Positions 40,548 through 53,548 of a DNA stretch of 64,000 nucleotides are shown piece after piece. The position numbers and the translations under genes are program-made. The stretch lies in contig NZ_JABBXB010000001.1 in the NCBI RefSeq assembly GCF_013387485.1, forward strand, positions 20,001 to 84,000, given 5' to 3'. Under the pieces are notes generated by a model. It was not told where the DNA came from, made no database searches, and was given only the letters and a program-made list of their open reading frames with translations. Each line of letters begins with the position of its first letter. The stretch's first letter is position 1. Source of the DNA: Stenotrophomonas sp. SAM-B (GTDB lineage: Bacteria; Pseudomonadota; Gammaproteobacteria; Xanthomonadales; Xanthomonadaceae).

Positions 40548-41470
40548 TGAGCACCAAGCCTGCCCTTGGCAAGAAACGCGGCCTCGGCCGTGGCCTCGAC
40601 GCGCTGTTGGGGCCCAAGGGGGCGGTGACACAGGTTCAGGCAGCGGCGGTGGTCGAGCCGCAGCCGGGTGAAATCCTGCGCAAGCTGCCGGTCGGCCACC
40701 TGCAGCCGGGCAAGTACCAGCCGCGCCGCGACATGGACGAGACCAAGCTCGGCGAGCTGGCCGAGTCGATCAAGTCGCAGGGCGTGATCCAGCCGATCCT
40801 GGTCCGCCAGCTTGGTCCGGACCGCTTCGAGATCGTGGCCGGCGAACGCCGCTGGCGCGCCTCGCAGCTGGCCGGCCTGGATGAAGTGCCGGTGGTGGTG
40901 CGCGAACTGGAAGACCGCACCGTCATCGCGATGGCGCTGATCGAGAACATCCAGCGCGAAGACCTCAACCCGCTCGAAGAAGCCGAAGCACTGCAGCGGC
41001 TGATCACCGAATTCGCGCTGACCCACGCCGAGGCCGCGCAGGCTGTCGGCCGCTCGCGTGCGGCGGTCTCCAACCTGCTGCGCCTGCTCGAGCTGCCGGT
41101 CGCGATCCGCCTGCTGCTGGAAACCCGTCGGCTGGAAATGGGCCATGCCCGCGCGCTGCTGACGCTGGCGCCGGAACTGGCCAGCAAACTGGCCCAGGAA
41201 GCGGCCGACCAGGGCTGGTCGGTGCGCGAAGTCGAGCACCGCGCGCAGCAGTTCGCCGCCGGCAAGGTGCCGGGCGCGCTGCGCAAGAAGCCCGCGGCCG
41301 CCGCGCCGCAGGCCGACATCGCCTCGCTGGAAACCGAACTGTCCGAGTCGCTGGGCGCCCGCGTGGCGATCAACCACGGCCGTGGCGGCAAGGGCAAGCT
41401 GATCATCCATTACACCGACCTGGACACGCTGGATGGCGTGCTCGACCGACTTCGCGCACAGAAGGGCTGA
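40547..41470 (+). CDS. parB: Chromosome-partitioning protein ParB (Spo0J type)
   Basis: 307-residue CTP-dependent clamp that loads at parS. An N-terminal ParA-stimulating stretch (KKRGLGRGLDALLG) leads to the ParB/CTP domain (about 45-130: QPRRDMDE, GVIQPILVR, IVAGERRWRASQLAG, ENIQREDLNPLEEAEA), a helix-turn-helix (about 150-185: THAEAAQAVGRSRAAVSNLL) and a C-terminal dimerisation domain (KLIIHYTDLDTLDGVLDRL). Start ATG at 40547 shares bases with the parA stop. I saw no parS site (TGTTTCACGTGAAACA-like) in this window. Confidence 0.96.
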   Translation: MSTKPALGKKRGLGRGLDALLGPKGAVTQVQAAAVVEPQPGEILRKLPVGHLQPGKYQPRRDMDETKLGELAESIKSQGVIQPILVRQLGPDRFEIVAGERRWRASQLAGLDEVPVVVRELEDRTVIAMALIENIQREDLNPLEEAEALQRLITEFALTHAEAAQAVGRSRAAVSNLLRLLELPVAIRLLLETRRLEMGHARALLTLAPELASKLAQEAADQGWSVREVEHRAQQFAAGKVPGALRKKPAAAAPQADIASLETELSESLGARVAINHGRGGKGKLIIHYTDLDTLDGVLDRLRAQKG

Positions 41471-41505
41471 GTCCCCCGCAGGCGTCAGAGGATCCCCCCC
41501 AAGCA

Positions 41506-41814
41506 ATGAACCCCACCAAGGTCGACCGCAACCATCTGTTGCGTCTGACCGACCTGCCGAATGTCGGGCCGGCCTGTGAGAAAGATCTCCGTCTGATCGG
41601 CATCCGCGTGCCAGCGCACCTGCGCGGTCGCGATGCCTATGACATGTACGCGCAGCTGTGTCTGCGCACCGGCGTGATGCACGACCCCTGCGTGATCGAT
41701 GTGTTCCTGTCGGTGGTGCGTTTCATGCAGGGCGAGGCACCGCGGCCGTGGTGGGATTTCAGCAAGGAACGCAAGGCCACGCTGGCCAAGGAAGCGCCGC
41801 TGAGCCTGTGGTGA
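41506..41814 (+). CDS. Helix-hairpin-helix protein, Cdd1-like (pathogenicity locus family)
   Basis: 102-residue protein. The segment LLRLTDLPNVGPACEKDLRLIGIRVPAHL (residues 11-39) is a helix-hairpin-helix of the Cdd1/TfoX-C type, usually implicated in nucleic-acid or protein contacts. The end is aromatic and basic (PRPWWDFSKERKATL). No signal peptide. Function unknown. Thirty-five bases after parB and 42 before the SUFU gene, so it may belong to either transcription unit; a poor ribosome site precedes it. Confidence 0.75.
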   Translation: MNPTKVDRNHLLRLTDLPNVGPACEKDLRLIGIRVPAHLRGRDAYDMYAQLCLRTGVMHDPCVIDVFLSVVRFMQGEAPRPWWDFSKERKATLAKEAPLSLW

Positions 41815-41856
41815 AGCGGCGCACCCGGCAACCGGCAGCCATCACCGGGAGCACCC

Positions 41857-42582
41857 ATGAGCAATGAACACGACGACGTAAGCCCGGGCGGCAGCCCGAT
41901 CCTGCTGCACACGCAGGAAAAGGACTTCGAGCCGGCACACGGCGAGGAATCCATCGAGCAGATCAGCGCGCATATCGAGCACTACCTCGGCCCGATCTCG
42001 GGCGTGTTCCACGAGATCGTCTCCGACGCGGTGCACATCGACGTGCACGTGGTGCCGGCCACCGAGGACATGCCGTACCTGCGGCTGGTGACCTCGGGCA
42101 TGAGCGACCTGCCGATGCCGCTGCCCGAGGGCGTGGAAGCGCCGCAGCATATGGAGCTGATGCTGACCCTGCCGGCCGACTGGCCGATCCAGCACGGCGA
42201 CTTCGACAACGAAGCCCACTACTGGCCGATCCGCCTGCTCAAGAGCCTGGCCCGGCTGCCGCACAAGTACGACACCTGGCTGGGGTTTGGCCACACCGTG
42301 CCCAACGGCGATCCGGCCGAGCCCTATGCACCCGGCGTCGGCTTCGATGGCGCGATCGTACTGCCGTCAGTGAGCGCGCCGGAGGGTTTCAGCCACCTGA
42401 TGATCGACGATGCAAAGACCATCGTGTTCATGACCCTGGTGCCGCTGTATCCCGAAGAGATGGCGCTGAAGCTGAAGAAGGGCAGCGATGCGCTGCTGGA
42501 CCGCTTCGATGCCAAGGGCGTCAAGGACATCATCGAACCGGGCCGGGTCAACGTGGCGAGGAAGCGTTTCGGCCTGTTCTGA
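41857..42582 (+). CDS. Suppressor-of-fused (SUFU) domain protein
   Basis: 241 residues. The SUFU fold spans most of the chain: EQISAHIEHYLGPISGVFHEIVSDAVHIDVHVVPA, then YLRLVTSGMSDLPMPLP, HMELMLTLPADW and FVPLYPEEM-type C-terminal strand. Bacterial SUFU proteins are cytosolic and often act as immunity proteins to polymorphic toxins or as solitary proteins of unknown role; no toxin gene is adjacent here. GGGAG 7 bases before the ATG. Confidence 0.82.
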   Translation: MSNEHDDVSPGGSPILLHTQEKDFEPAHGEESIEQISAHIEHYLGPISGVFHEIVSDAVHIDVHVVPATEDMPYLRLVTSGMSDLPMPLPEGVEAPQHMELMLTLPADWPIQHGDFDNEAHYWPIRLLKSLARLPHKYDTWLGFGHTVPNGDPAEPYAPGVGFDGAIVLPSVSAPEGFSHLMIDDAKTIVFMTLVPLYPEEMALKLKKGSDALLDRFDAKGVKDIIEPGRVNVARKRFGLF

Positions 42583-42627
42583 GCGCATCGGCGATATCCT
42601 GTGCGCTGGTAACCCAAGACATCTGCC

Positions 42628-43593
42628 ATGACCATCCTCGTGACCGGCGCCGCCGGCTTCATCGGCGCCAACACCTGCAAGGCCCTGCTCGCGCGCGGTG
42701 AGCGCGTCGTCGGCCTGGACAACTACAACGACTACTACGATCCGCAGATCAAGCGCGATCGCGTGGCCGCGCTGTGCCCGCAGGCCGACATCCGCGTGCT
42801 CGACCTGACCGACCGCGAGGGCCTGGCCGCGCTGTTCGACGAGGTCCAGCCGACCCGGGTCATCCACCTGGCCGCGCAGGCCGGCGTGCGTTACTCGCTG
42901 GAAAATCCGCATGCCTACGTCGACAGCAACCTGACCGGCTTCGTCAACATGCTGGAGCTGTGCCGCCATCGCGGCGTGGCCCATCTGGTGTATGCCTCCA
43001 GCAGCTCGGTGTACGGCGATTCGGCCACCCCGCCGTTCTCCGAAGACCAGCGCATCGACAAGCCGCGCTCGCTGTACGCCGCGACCAAGGCCGCCAACGA
43101 GCTGATGGCCTACACCTACGCCCAGCTGTTCGGCCTGCATGCCACCGGCCTGCGCTTCTTCACCGTGTACGGCCCGTGGGGCCGCCCGGACATGGCACCG
43201 CTGCTGTTCTCGCGCGCGGTGCTGGCCGGCCGCCCGATCGATGTCTTCAACGACGGAAAAATGCAGCGCGACTTCACACATGTCTCCGACATCGTGGAAG
43301 GTATCCTCGGCGCGCTGGCGCATCCGTCCAGCGAGGTCGTTCCGCATCGTGTCTTCAATCTCGGCAATCACACGCCGATCGAGCTGGAGCACTTCATCGG
43401 TGTCATCGAGGCCGCCGCCGGACGTCCCGCGCAGAAGGTCTACAAGCCGATGCAGCCGGGCGACATGGTCCGCACCATGGCCGATACCACGCGGGCGCAT
43501 GACGCTTTCGGCTATGAGCCGACCATGCCGATCGAGCGCGGTCTGCCGCCGGTGGTGGCCTGGTGCCGCGATTATTTCGGTACTCACGCCTGA
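42628..43593 (+). CDS. NAD-dependent epimerase, UDP-glucuronate 4-epimerase-like
   Basis: 321-residue extended short-chain dehydrogenase. NAD-binding TGAAGFIGANTCKALL at the N-terminus, LDNYNDYYDPQIKRDR (typical of UDP-glucuronate epimerases), HLAAQAGVRYSLENPHAYVDSNL, catalytic SSSSVYG and YAATK (Tyr-x3-Lys, near 151), and FTVYGPWGRPDMA. It probably makes UDP-galacturonate from UDP-glucuronate for polysaccharide or lipid A decoration. First of three genes with a GT2 transferase and a LAB_N membrane protein. No ribosome site is obvious. Confidence 0.85.
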   Translation: MTILVTGAAGFIGANTCKALLARGERVVGLDNYNDYYDPQIKRDRVAALCPQADIRVLDLTDREGLAALFDEVQPTRVIHLAAQAGVRYSLENPHAYVDSNLTGFVNMLELCRHRGVAHLVYASSSSVYGDSATPPFSEDQRIDKPRSLYAATKAANELMAYTYAQLFGLHATGLRFFTVYGPWGRPDMAPLLFSRAVLAGRPIDVFNDGKMQRDFTHVSDIVEGILGALAHPSSEVVPHRVFNLGNHTPIELEHFIGVIEAAAGRPAQKVYKPMQPGDMVRTMADTTRAHDAFGYEPTMPIERGLPPVVAWCRDYFGTHA

Positions 43594-43680
43594 CACACAC
43601 GCACCCATTCATCTTCGGATAACCTCGGGTGCGGAAAATGCGCGCTCTTTTTCGATCCTGGCCATTCGCAGAGTCCGACC

Positions 43681-44403
43681 ATGAGCCAACCCCAGTTGTC
43701 GGTCGTCGTCCCGGTCTTCAATGAACGCGACAACGTCACGCCCCTGATCAACGAGATCACCACCGCGCTGCGCGGACGGATCGAGTTCGAAATCGTCTAT
43801 GTCGACGACCATTCGCGCGACGACACCCTGGCGGTGCTGCAGTCCCTGAAGGCCACCACGGCGGAACTGCGGGTGCTGCACCATGTCACCCAGAGCGGGC
43901 AGAGCACCGCGGTGCGCAACGGCGTCAAGCACGCCCGCGCGCCCTGGATCGCGACCCTGGACGGTGACGGCCAGAACGACCCGGCCGACATCCCCGGGCT
44001 GCTCGCCGCGCGCGCTGCGGCCTTCAGCGAGGTGAAGCTGTTCGCCGGCTGGCGCGTGCACCGCCAGGATTCGGGCAGCAAGCGCTGGGCGAGCAAGTGG
44101 GCCAACGCGATCCGGGCGCGCATGCTGCGCGACGACACGCCCGATACCGGCTGCGGCATCAAGCTGTTCGAGCGTGCCGCGTTCCTGGACCTGCCGTATT
44201 TCGACCACATGCACCGCTACCTGCCGGCGCTGATGCAGCGTGCCGGCTGGAAGACCCTCAGCGTGCCGGTCAATCACCGCCATCGCACCGCGGGCGTATC
44301 CAAGTACAACAACCTCGGCCGCGCCCTGGTCGGCATCCGCGACCTGCGCGGGGTCGCCTGGCTGATCACGCGCAGCAAGCGCACCGCCGTGGAAGAACGC
44401 TGA
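43681..44403 (+). CDS. Family 2 glycosyltransferase, polyprenyl-phosphate type
   Basis: 240 residues, no transmembrane tail. GT-A fold: LSVVVPVFNERDNVTPLINEI start, YVDDHSRDDTLAVL, QSGQSTAVRNGVKHA and the metal-binding ATLDGDGQNDP (near 103), then TPDTGCGIKLF and HRYLPALM. The pattern matches dolichol/undecaprenyl-phosphate sugar transferases (DPM1/ArnC/RgtE type). The donor is probably the UDP-uronate from the upstream epimerase and the acceptor undecaprenyl phosphate, but both are inferred. Its stop overlaps the start of the next gene (TGATG). Confidence 0.86.
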   Translation: MSQPQLSVVVPVFNERDNVTPLINEITTALRGRIEFEIVYVDDHSRDDTLAVLQSLKATTAELRVLHHVTQSGQSTAVRNGVKHARAPWIATLDGDGQNDPADIPGLLAARAAAFSEVKLFAGWRVHRQDSGSKRWASKWANAIRARMLRDDTPDTGCGIKLFERAAFLDLPYFDHMHRYLPALMQRAGWKTLSVPVNHRHRTAGVSKYNNLGRALVGIRDLRGVAWLITRSKRTAVEER

Positions 44404-44744
44404 TGGAACTGCACTGGCTCGACCAGCCGCTGACCTGGCTGTACTGGACCGGCCTGCACGTCACCGGCTGGAAGCTGATCGGCTACACCGGCGCACTGAT
44501 GTTCGGCGGCCGCTGGCTGGTCCAGTTCGTTGCCTCGCGCCGCGCCGGCAAGCCGGTGATCCCACGCCTGTTCTGGTACATGAGCGTGGTCGGCAGCCTG
44601 ATGACGCTGAGCTACTTCCTGTTCTCGGCCAAGCAGGACTCGGTGGGCGTGTTGCAGAACCTGTTCCCGGCGTTCACCGCGCTGTACAGCCTGAAGCTGG
44701 ATATCGCGCACCGCGGATGGAAGCGGGACAAGGCCACGCACTAG
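44403..44744 (+). CDS. Lipid A biosynthesis N-terminal (LAB_N) domain membrane protein
   Basis: 113 residues with three membrane helices (about 18-36, 55-75, 84-102). WKLIGYTGALMFGGRWLVQFVASR and WYMSVVGSLMTLSYFLF are the LAB_N pattern otherwise found at the N-terminus of fused lipid A or polyprenyl-sugar enzymes. Here it is a free-standing subunit whose start overlaps the GT2 stop. It probably anchors the transferase or moves its lipid-linked product. Confidence 0.85.
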   Translation: MELHWLDQPLTWLYWTGLHVTGWKLIGYTGALMFGGRWLVQFVASRRAGKPVIPRLFWYMSVVGSLMTLSYFLFSAKQDSVGVLQNLFPAFTALYSLKLDIAHRGWKRDKATH

Positions 44745-44749
44745 GGTGA

Positions 44750-44768
44750 ATCCACGCCATGCGTGGAT
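44750..44768. repeat. REP-like palindrome after the epimerase/GT2/LAB_N cassette
   Basis: Perfect 8-bp arms ATCCACGC / GCGTGGAT around CAT, five bases past the last stop. It may end or stabilise the transcript. Confidence 0.75.
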
Positions 44769-44862
44769 GCTTGCCGTGTCGCGGGCAGGACCTTTGATCC
44801 ATGCAGCGCCCGGCCGCTTGGTGCCATCATCGGGGTTTGCCGTCCCTCGGGAACCCCTGACC

Positions 44863-46650
44863 GTGAAATCACCGCTCGTTGCTGCGCTGCTGCTCGCCCT
44901 GGCCCTTCCTGCCGGCGCTGCCCTGGCCGCGCCTCCGGCTGCCCCGGCCGCCGCCCCGGCCAGCCTGGCCACTGAAGGTCCTGCCGATGCGCAGTTCCGC
45001 GCCATCTACGAGAAGGAATGGGCCTGGCGCGAGGCCGGGGGTGGTGAAGCCAGTGAGGATGGCGACGGCCCGGCCAACGCCACCCGCATGCCGGATGTCG
45101 GCGCGGCCGCGCAGCAGGGACGCCTGAAGGTCTGGGACGACGTGCTGGCCCAGCTGGACAAGGTCGACACCAAGGCGCTCTCGGCCGAAAACCGGATCAA
45201 CTACGCGATCTACCGTGACCAGGTGTTCAACCTGGCCGCCGACGTGCGCCTGCGCGGCTATGAGATGCCGTTCAATGCCGATTCCTCGTTCTGGTCCAAC
45301 CTGTCCTTCATGGCGCGGCGCGAGATGAAGACCGCGCAGGACTACCGCAACTACATCGCGCGCCTGAACGATGTGCCGCGCTATTTCGACCAGCAGACCG
45401 AGAACATGCGCGCCGGCCTCAAGCGCGGTTTCAGCGTCCCGCGTGCGGTGCTCGATGGCCGCGAGGTGTCCATCGCCACCGTGTCCGAACTGAAGGACCC
45501 GACCCAGTCGCCGCTGTACGCACCGTTCAAGAAGCTGCCGGCCGGCATCCCCGCCGCCGAGCAGGCGCAGCTGCAGGAGCAGGCCCGCCAGGCCATCGGC
45601 GGCAGCGTGGTGCCGGCCTTCGCCAAGCTGCGCACCTTCTTTGTCAGCGAGTACGTGCCGCAGGCGCGCACCACCCTGGCCGCCGAGGCGATGCCGGGCG
45701 GCAAGGCGTACTACAAGCAGCAGATCCACGAGTACACCACGCTGGACTTGACCCCGCAGCAGATCCACGAGATCGGCCTGAAGGAAGTCGCGCGCATCCA
45801 GGCCGAGATGGACGGCATCATCAAGCAGGTCGAGTTCAAGGGCAGCTTCGCCGAATTCCTGACCTTCCTGCGCACCGATCCGCAGTTCTATGCCAAGACC
45901 CCGGACGAACTGCTGCACCGCGCCGCCTGGATTTCCAAGCGCGTGGATGGCGTGATCGGCAAGTACATGACGCTGCCGCGCGCACGCTTCACCATCGTGC
46001 CGGTGCCGCCGGACATCGCCCCGTTCTGGACCGCGGGCCGCGGTGGCATGGGCACCTACTGGCTCAATACCTACAACCTGCCGGCGCGGCCGCTGTACAA
46101 CCTGCCGGCGCTGACCCTGCACGAGTCCGATCCGGGCCATGCGCTGCAGGGCGCGCTCGCGGCAGAGCAGGGCGAGCAGCCCGCGTTCCGTCGCAACAAC
46201 TACATCTCCGCGTACGGCGAAGGTTGGGGCCTTTACTGCGAGAAGCTCGGCGTGGAGATGGGCATCTACGAAACCCCGTACGAGGATTTCGGCCGCCTGA
46301 CCTACGAGATGTGGCGCGCCGCGCGCCTGGTGATCGATACCGGGGTGCACCACAAGGGCTGGACCCGCGAGCAGGCGCTGTCCTACCTGCGCGACCACAC
46401 CGCGCTGAGCGAGCATGAAGTGACCACCGAAGTGGACCGCTACATCTCCTGGCCGGGCCAGGCGCTGAGCTACAAGCTCGGCGAGATCGCGATCGTGCGC
46501 CTGCGCACGCAGGCCGAGCAGGAGCTGGGCGACCGTTTCGACGTCAAGGCCTTCCACGACGCCGTGCTGAGCCAGGGTTCGGTGCCGCTGCCGGTGCTGG
46601 AGGAACAGATCCAGGCCTTCATCGCCCAGCGCAAGGCCGCGGCCAGCTGA
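44863..46650 (+). CDS. Exported DUF885 family metallopeptidase-like protein
   Basis: 595-residue protein with signal peptide (MKSPLVAALLLALALPAGAALA, cleavage near residue 23), so periplasmic or secreted. DUF885 signature: LTLHESDPGHALQGALAAEQG (near residue 420) supplies an HExxPGH-type zinc site and EGWGLYCEKLGVEMGIYETPYEDFGRLTYE follows. The substrate is unproven; the family is annotated as peptidases. Start is GTG at 44863, chosen because it opens the signal peptide; a more upstream GTG is in GC-rich non-coding-like DNA. Predicted independent of the czc genes 100 bases downstream. Confidence 0.85.
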   Translation: MKSPLVAALLLALALPAGAALAAPPAAPAAAPASLATEGPADAQFRAIYEKEWAWREAGGGEASEDGDGPANATRMPDVGAAAQQGRLKVWDDVLAQLDKVDTKALSAENRINYAIYRDQVFNLAADVRLRGYEMPFNADSSFWSNLSFMARREMKTAQDYRNYIARLNDVPRYFDQQTENMRAGLKRGFSVPRAVLDGREVSIATVSELKDPTQSPLYAPFKKLPAGIPAAEQAQLQEQARQAIGGSVVPAFAKLRTFFVSEYVPQARTTLAAEAMPGGKAYYKQQIHEYTTLDLTPQQIHEIGLKEVARIQAEMDGIIKQVEFKGSFAEFLTFLRTDPQFYAKTPDELLHRAAWISKRVDGVIGKYMTLPRARFTIVPVPPDIAPFWTAGRGGMGTYWLNTYNLPARPLYNLPALTLHESDPGHALQGALAAEQGEQPAFRRNNYISAYGEGWGLYCEKLGVEMGIYETPYEDFGRLTYEMWRAARLVIDTGVHHKGWTREQALSYLRDHTALSEHEVTTEVDRYISWPGQALSYKLGEIAIVRLRTQAEQELGDRFDVKAFHDAVLSQGSVPLPVLEEQIQAFIAQRKAAAS

Positions 46651-46750
46651 TCCGCGTGGGGGCCGGTCATCGTGCCCGCCCCCGCCAACGTGAACCACCG
46701 GAACGCGCTGCGATTGTGTAACGGCTTCGCACCCGGCTACCCTGCGGGCC

Positions 46751-47131
46751 ATGTTCCGTCGTGCCCGCCTGCGTCCGTCCCTGCTGCTCCGCCTGCTGAT
46801 GCTGGTGGTGGTCGGTGTGGGCGTGTTCGGCAGTTCGCTGGCCTCGGCCCTGGCCGATATCCACCTGACCGTGCACGCGGACAGCAGCGAGCTGCATGGC
46901 AGCCTGGATGACGCGGCGTCCACCGCGCCGGGCGATGACGATGGCAATGACGACTGGCTGCATGCCCTGGTGCATTGCGGCCACTGCCATGGCCACGGCG
47001 GCGTGCTGCCGATGGCCGCGATGGCCTGGAGCCTGGCGGCCGCCCCCAGCCACGGTGTCCCTGCCGGGCTGATCGCGCAGCTGCGCTCACAGCCGCCCGA
47101 GAACCTGCTGCGTCCTCCGATAGCGATCTGA
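46751..47131 (+). CDS. czcI: CzcI-like periplasmic metal-sensor/accessory protein
   Basis: 126 residues. A signal peptide or membrane anchor (RPSLLLRLLMLVVVGVGVFGSSLASALA) precedes an acidic stretch (DDAASTAPGDDDGNDD) and a His/Cys cluster HCGHCHGHGG (near residue 75), which is a plausible metal site. Small proteins of this design head czc operons and are called CzcI; its exact role is unsettled. It is first gene of czcICBA and TACCCT ends 7 nt before its ATG (candidate leaderless start). The symbol rests on position and pattern. Confidence 0.7.
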   Translation: MFRRARLRPSLLLRLLMLVVVGVGVFGSSLASALADIHLTVHADSSELHGSLDDAASTAPGDDDGNDDWLHALVHCGHCHGHGGVLPMAAMAWSLAAAPSHGVPAGLIAQLRSQPPENLLRPPIAI

Positions 47132-47185
47132 TGCCCTGCGGCCGCGCGCCGCCGTTTGCCATCTGACCGTTTTCTGGAGACTCCC

Positions 47186-48462
47186 ATGTGGATGCGTCTG
47201 GCAGCCTTGGCTGCCATTGCGTTCGTGCCGTGCGTGTACGCACAGGGCACGACACCCGCCGTACCGTTGACCCTCGACGACGCCATCGCGCGCGTTGCCC
47301 AGTACCACCCCGACCTGCGCCTGGCCGATGCCCAGCGTCCGGTGTGGGAAGCCCGCCGTGACGCCGCCGGGCTCCCGCCCCCGCTGACCCTGGGCGTGGA
47401 GCTGGAGAACGCGCTGGGCACCGGCGACAGCCGCGGCTTTGATGCAGCTGAAGCCACCGTCACCCTGGCCGGCGTGCTGGAACGTGGCGGCAAGCTGGAT
47501 GCCCGCCGCGCCGTGGCCCAGGCCAACCTGGACAGCCTGGCTCCGCAGCGCGAAACCGCGCGGCTGGACCTGATGGCCGAGGTCGCACGCCGCTATCTGG
47601 CGGTGACCGACGCGCGCCAGCAACTGCGCATCGCCGAGACCGATATCGAACAGCGCAGGCGCGCGGTCGCCGCCGCACGGCTGCGCCTGCAGGCCGGTGC
47701 CTCGCCGGAATCGGTGCTGATGACCGCCCAGGCGATGCTGGCCCAGGCCGAACTGGACCGCGATCGCGCCAAGCAGATGGATCAGTCCGCGCGTGCGGCG
47801 CTGTCGGCGTTGTGGCGCCAGCGCGATCCTGGCTTCGATGTCGTGACTGGCGACCCCATGCAGCTGCCCGCGCTGCAGGACTTCGCGGTGCTCGCCGACG
47901 AACTGCAGCGCACCCCGGAACTGGCCGTGCTGGCCGGCGAACGTCGCATCCGCGAGGCGCAGGTGCAGCTGGCCCGCACCCAGGCGCGGCCCGATGTCAG
48001 TTGGCAGGTCGGCGTGCGCAACAGCCGGGATACCCGCGATACCTCGTTGGTCGCGGGTTTCAGCCTGCCCTTGGGCAGCGTGCGCCGCGCCGCGCCGGAG
48101 ATCCGCGCGGCCGAGGCCGAACTGGCGCTCAACAGCGTGGAGCGCGATGCGCGCGCACTGCAGTTGTACGCCACGCTCGCCGAAGCGCATGGCCGCTACC
48201 TGACCTCGCGGCTGGAAGTCACCCGCATGGGGCGCGATGTGCTGCCCCAGCTGCAGCGTGCCGAGAACGCTGCCGAGAAGGCCTGGCGTGCCGGCGCGAT
48301 CAGTTACATGGAATGGGCCCAACTGCAGGCGATGCGGATCGACGCACGCCAGCGCCAGCTTGAGGCGGCCATCGCCGCACAGACCGCCCTGATCGAAATC
48401 CAGCGCCTGACCGGCCAGAGCATGGTCGCCGCTACCGACACCGTGTCCACGGAGGACCGCCG

Positions 48463-48466
<4 letters not shown>
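47186..48466 (+). CDS. czcC: CzcC, TolC-family outer-membrane channel of the heavy-metal efflux system
   Basis: 426 residues. Signal peptide (MWMRLAALAAIAFVPCVYAQ), then the two tandem outer-membrane-efflux repeats: LTLDDAIARVAQYHPDL and the GGKLDARRAVAQANLDS stretch, with a second half around QLARTQARPDVSWQVGVR. It forms the trimeric exit duct for CzcBA. ATG at 47186 with GGAG 8 bases upstream. Its stop overlaps the czcB start (ATGA). Confidence 0.92.
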
Positions 48467-52661
<4,195 letters not shown>

Positions 52662-52664
52662 AGG

Positions 52665-52700
52665 GCCAGGTCCGCACGTGATGCAACGTGCGGACCTGGC
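52665..52700. terminator. Strong hairpin between czcA and the convergent NYN gene
   Basis: 14-bp perfect stem GCCAGGTCCGCACG / CGTGCGGACCTGGC with an 8-nt loop. It lies 3 bases past the czcA stop and 5 before the NYN stop. T runs are missing on both sides, so it may act as a barrier or 3' stabiliser. Confidence 0.8.
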
Positions 52701-52704
52701 TGCC

Positions 52705-53406
52705 TCACCAATGCGCTGGTTTGTCGATGGGCTTCTTTCCGGTCTGGATCCGGTCAGGCAACTGGCAGGACGCCAACTCTTCATCGTGGATATGGCTGCG
52801 CGCCCAATGCGCATTCGCTGACAGCGAGGACATCATGTTGCGGTGGACAGCGGCACCTGCCTCGGGAGGCCGCCTTGGTGTGATCACGCCAAGGCGAATA
52901 CCCGGAAAATCTTCCCTGATGGCGCGTAGCACCGGTTCCACATCACTGTCGTTGGAGCACACCACCAGCTGCGAGAATCTTCCTGACGCGGCGTCGCGAT
53001 ACATTGCCAGCGCAATGTTCACATCCGTCTGTTTTTCCTCGAGCTTCCAGACCTTCACCCTGTCTGCCCGGTTGAAGGGCTGCCCATCGACATACCGCGG
53101 CATCTTCGTACCGCTGCGATCATGCGTGTGGGTTCCCATTGTCTTCTGGAAGCGGCTTCCGTGACGTACTTCGTGCCCACGCAGGAAGCTGTCCTGGGCG
53201 ATCGTGGAGGCATTGCCGTGGGTCGAAAACCGGGCGAGGCAAAACGCGCTGAAGTACCTGACCAACGTCATCTGTGACGTCGGCGTCTGCTCATGCACCA
53301 AACGCTCGAGCAGCCTGACAAGATCGATCCACTTGTAGGGCGTTCCCCGGATCCGGCCATAGTAGAAGTTATAGCCATCAACGTAGACGGCGGTGGTTTC
53401 AGTCAT
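52705..53406 (-). CDS. NYN-domain (LabA/DUF88-like) PIN-fold nuclease
   Basis: 233 residues. The NYN/PIN-like acidic residues are visible: YVDGYNFYYGR at the N-terminus, KQTDVNIALAMYRDA near 145 and VVCSNDSDVEPVLRA near 165, the standard order of metal-binding Asp in the family. Predicted single-strand ribonuclease or RNA-processing enzyme. It has little in common with its neighbours, and its bases look slightly less GC-rich than theirs. ATG 53406 chosen with AAGGA 9 bases upstream. A terminator separates it from the glycosyltransferase gene on the same strand. Confidence 0.82.
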   Translation of the reverse strand: MTETTAVYVDGYNFYYGRIRGTPYKWIDLVRLLERLVHEQTPTSQMTLVRYFSAFCLARFSTHGNASTIAQDSFLRGHEVRHGSRFQKTMGTHTHDRSGTKMPRYVDGQPFNRADRVKVWKLEEKQTDVNIALAMYRDAASGRFSQLVVCSNDSDVEPVLRAIREDFPGIRLGVITPRRPPEAGAAVHRNMMSSLSANAHWARSHIHDEELASCQLPDRIQTGKKPIDKPAHW

Positions 53407-53427
53407 GCGCACGTTCCTTCGGGCATG

Positions 53428-53453
53428 AAAAAACCGCCTTTCGGCGGTTTCTT
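53428..53453 (-). terminator. Rho-independent terminator downstream of the UGT-like gene
   Basis: On the minus strand: AAACCGCC / GGCGGTTT stem (loop GAAA-like) followed by a T6 run. It separates the glycosyltransferase (ending 53549) from the NYN gene starting 22 bases further on. Confidence 0.85.
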
Positions 53454-53548
53454 CGTCCCAAGCCGTTTAGCCAACTGAATGACAACGGCGAGGGCGGGGT
53501 CGTGGGGCCATTACAGCAGCCCGTTGCCGTGGCGGTCAAATGACGGGG

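Noticed and set aside
38850..41500. parS site near parAB
   Set aside because: No TGTTNCACGTGNAACA-like palindrome was found; CACGTG-containing stretches here lack the flanking arms.
44863..46650. DUF885 gene as part of the czc operon
   Set aside because: A gap of 100 bases with a separate start signal (TACCCT) ahead of czcI, and no functional link, argue for separate units.
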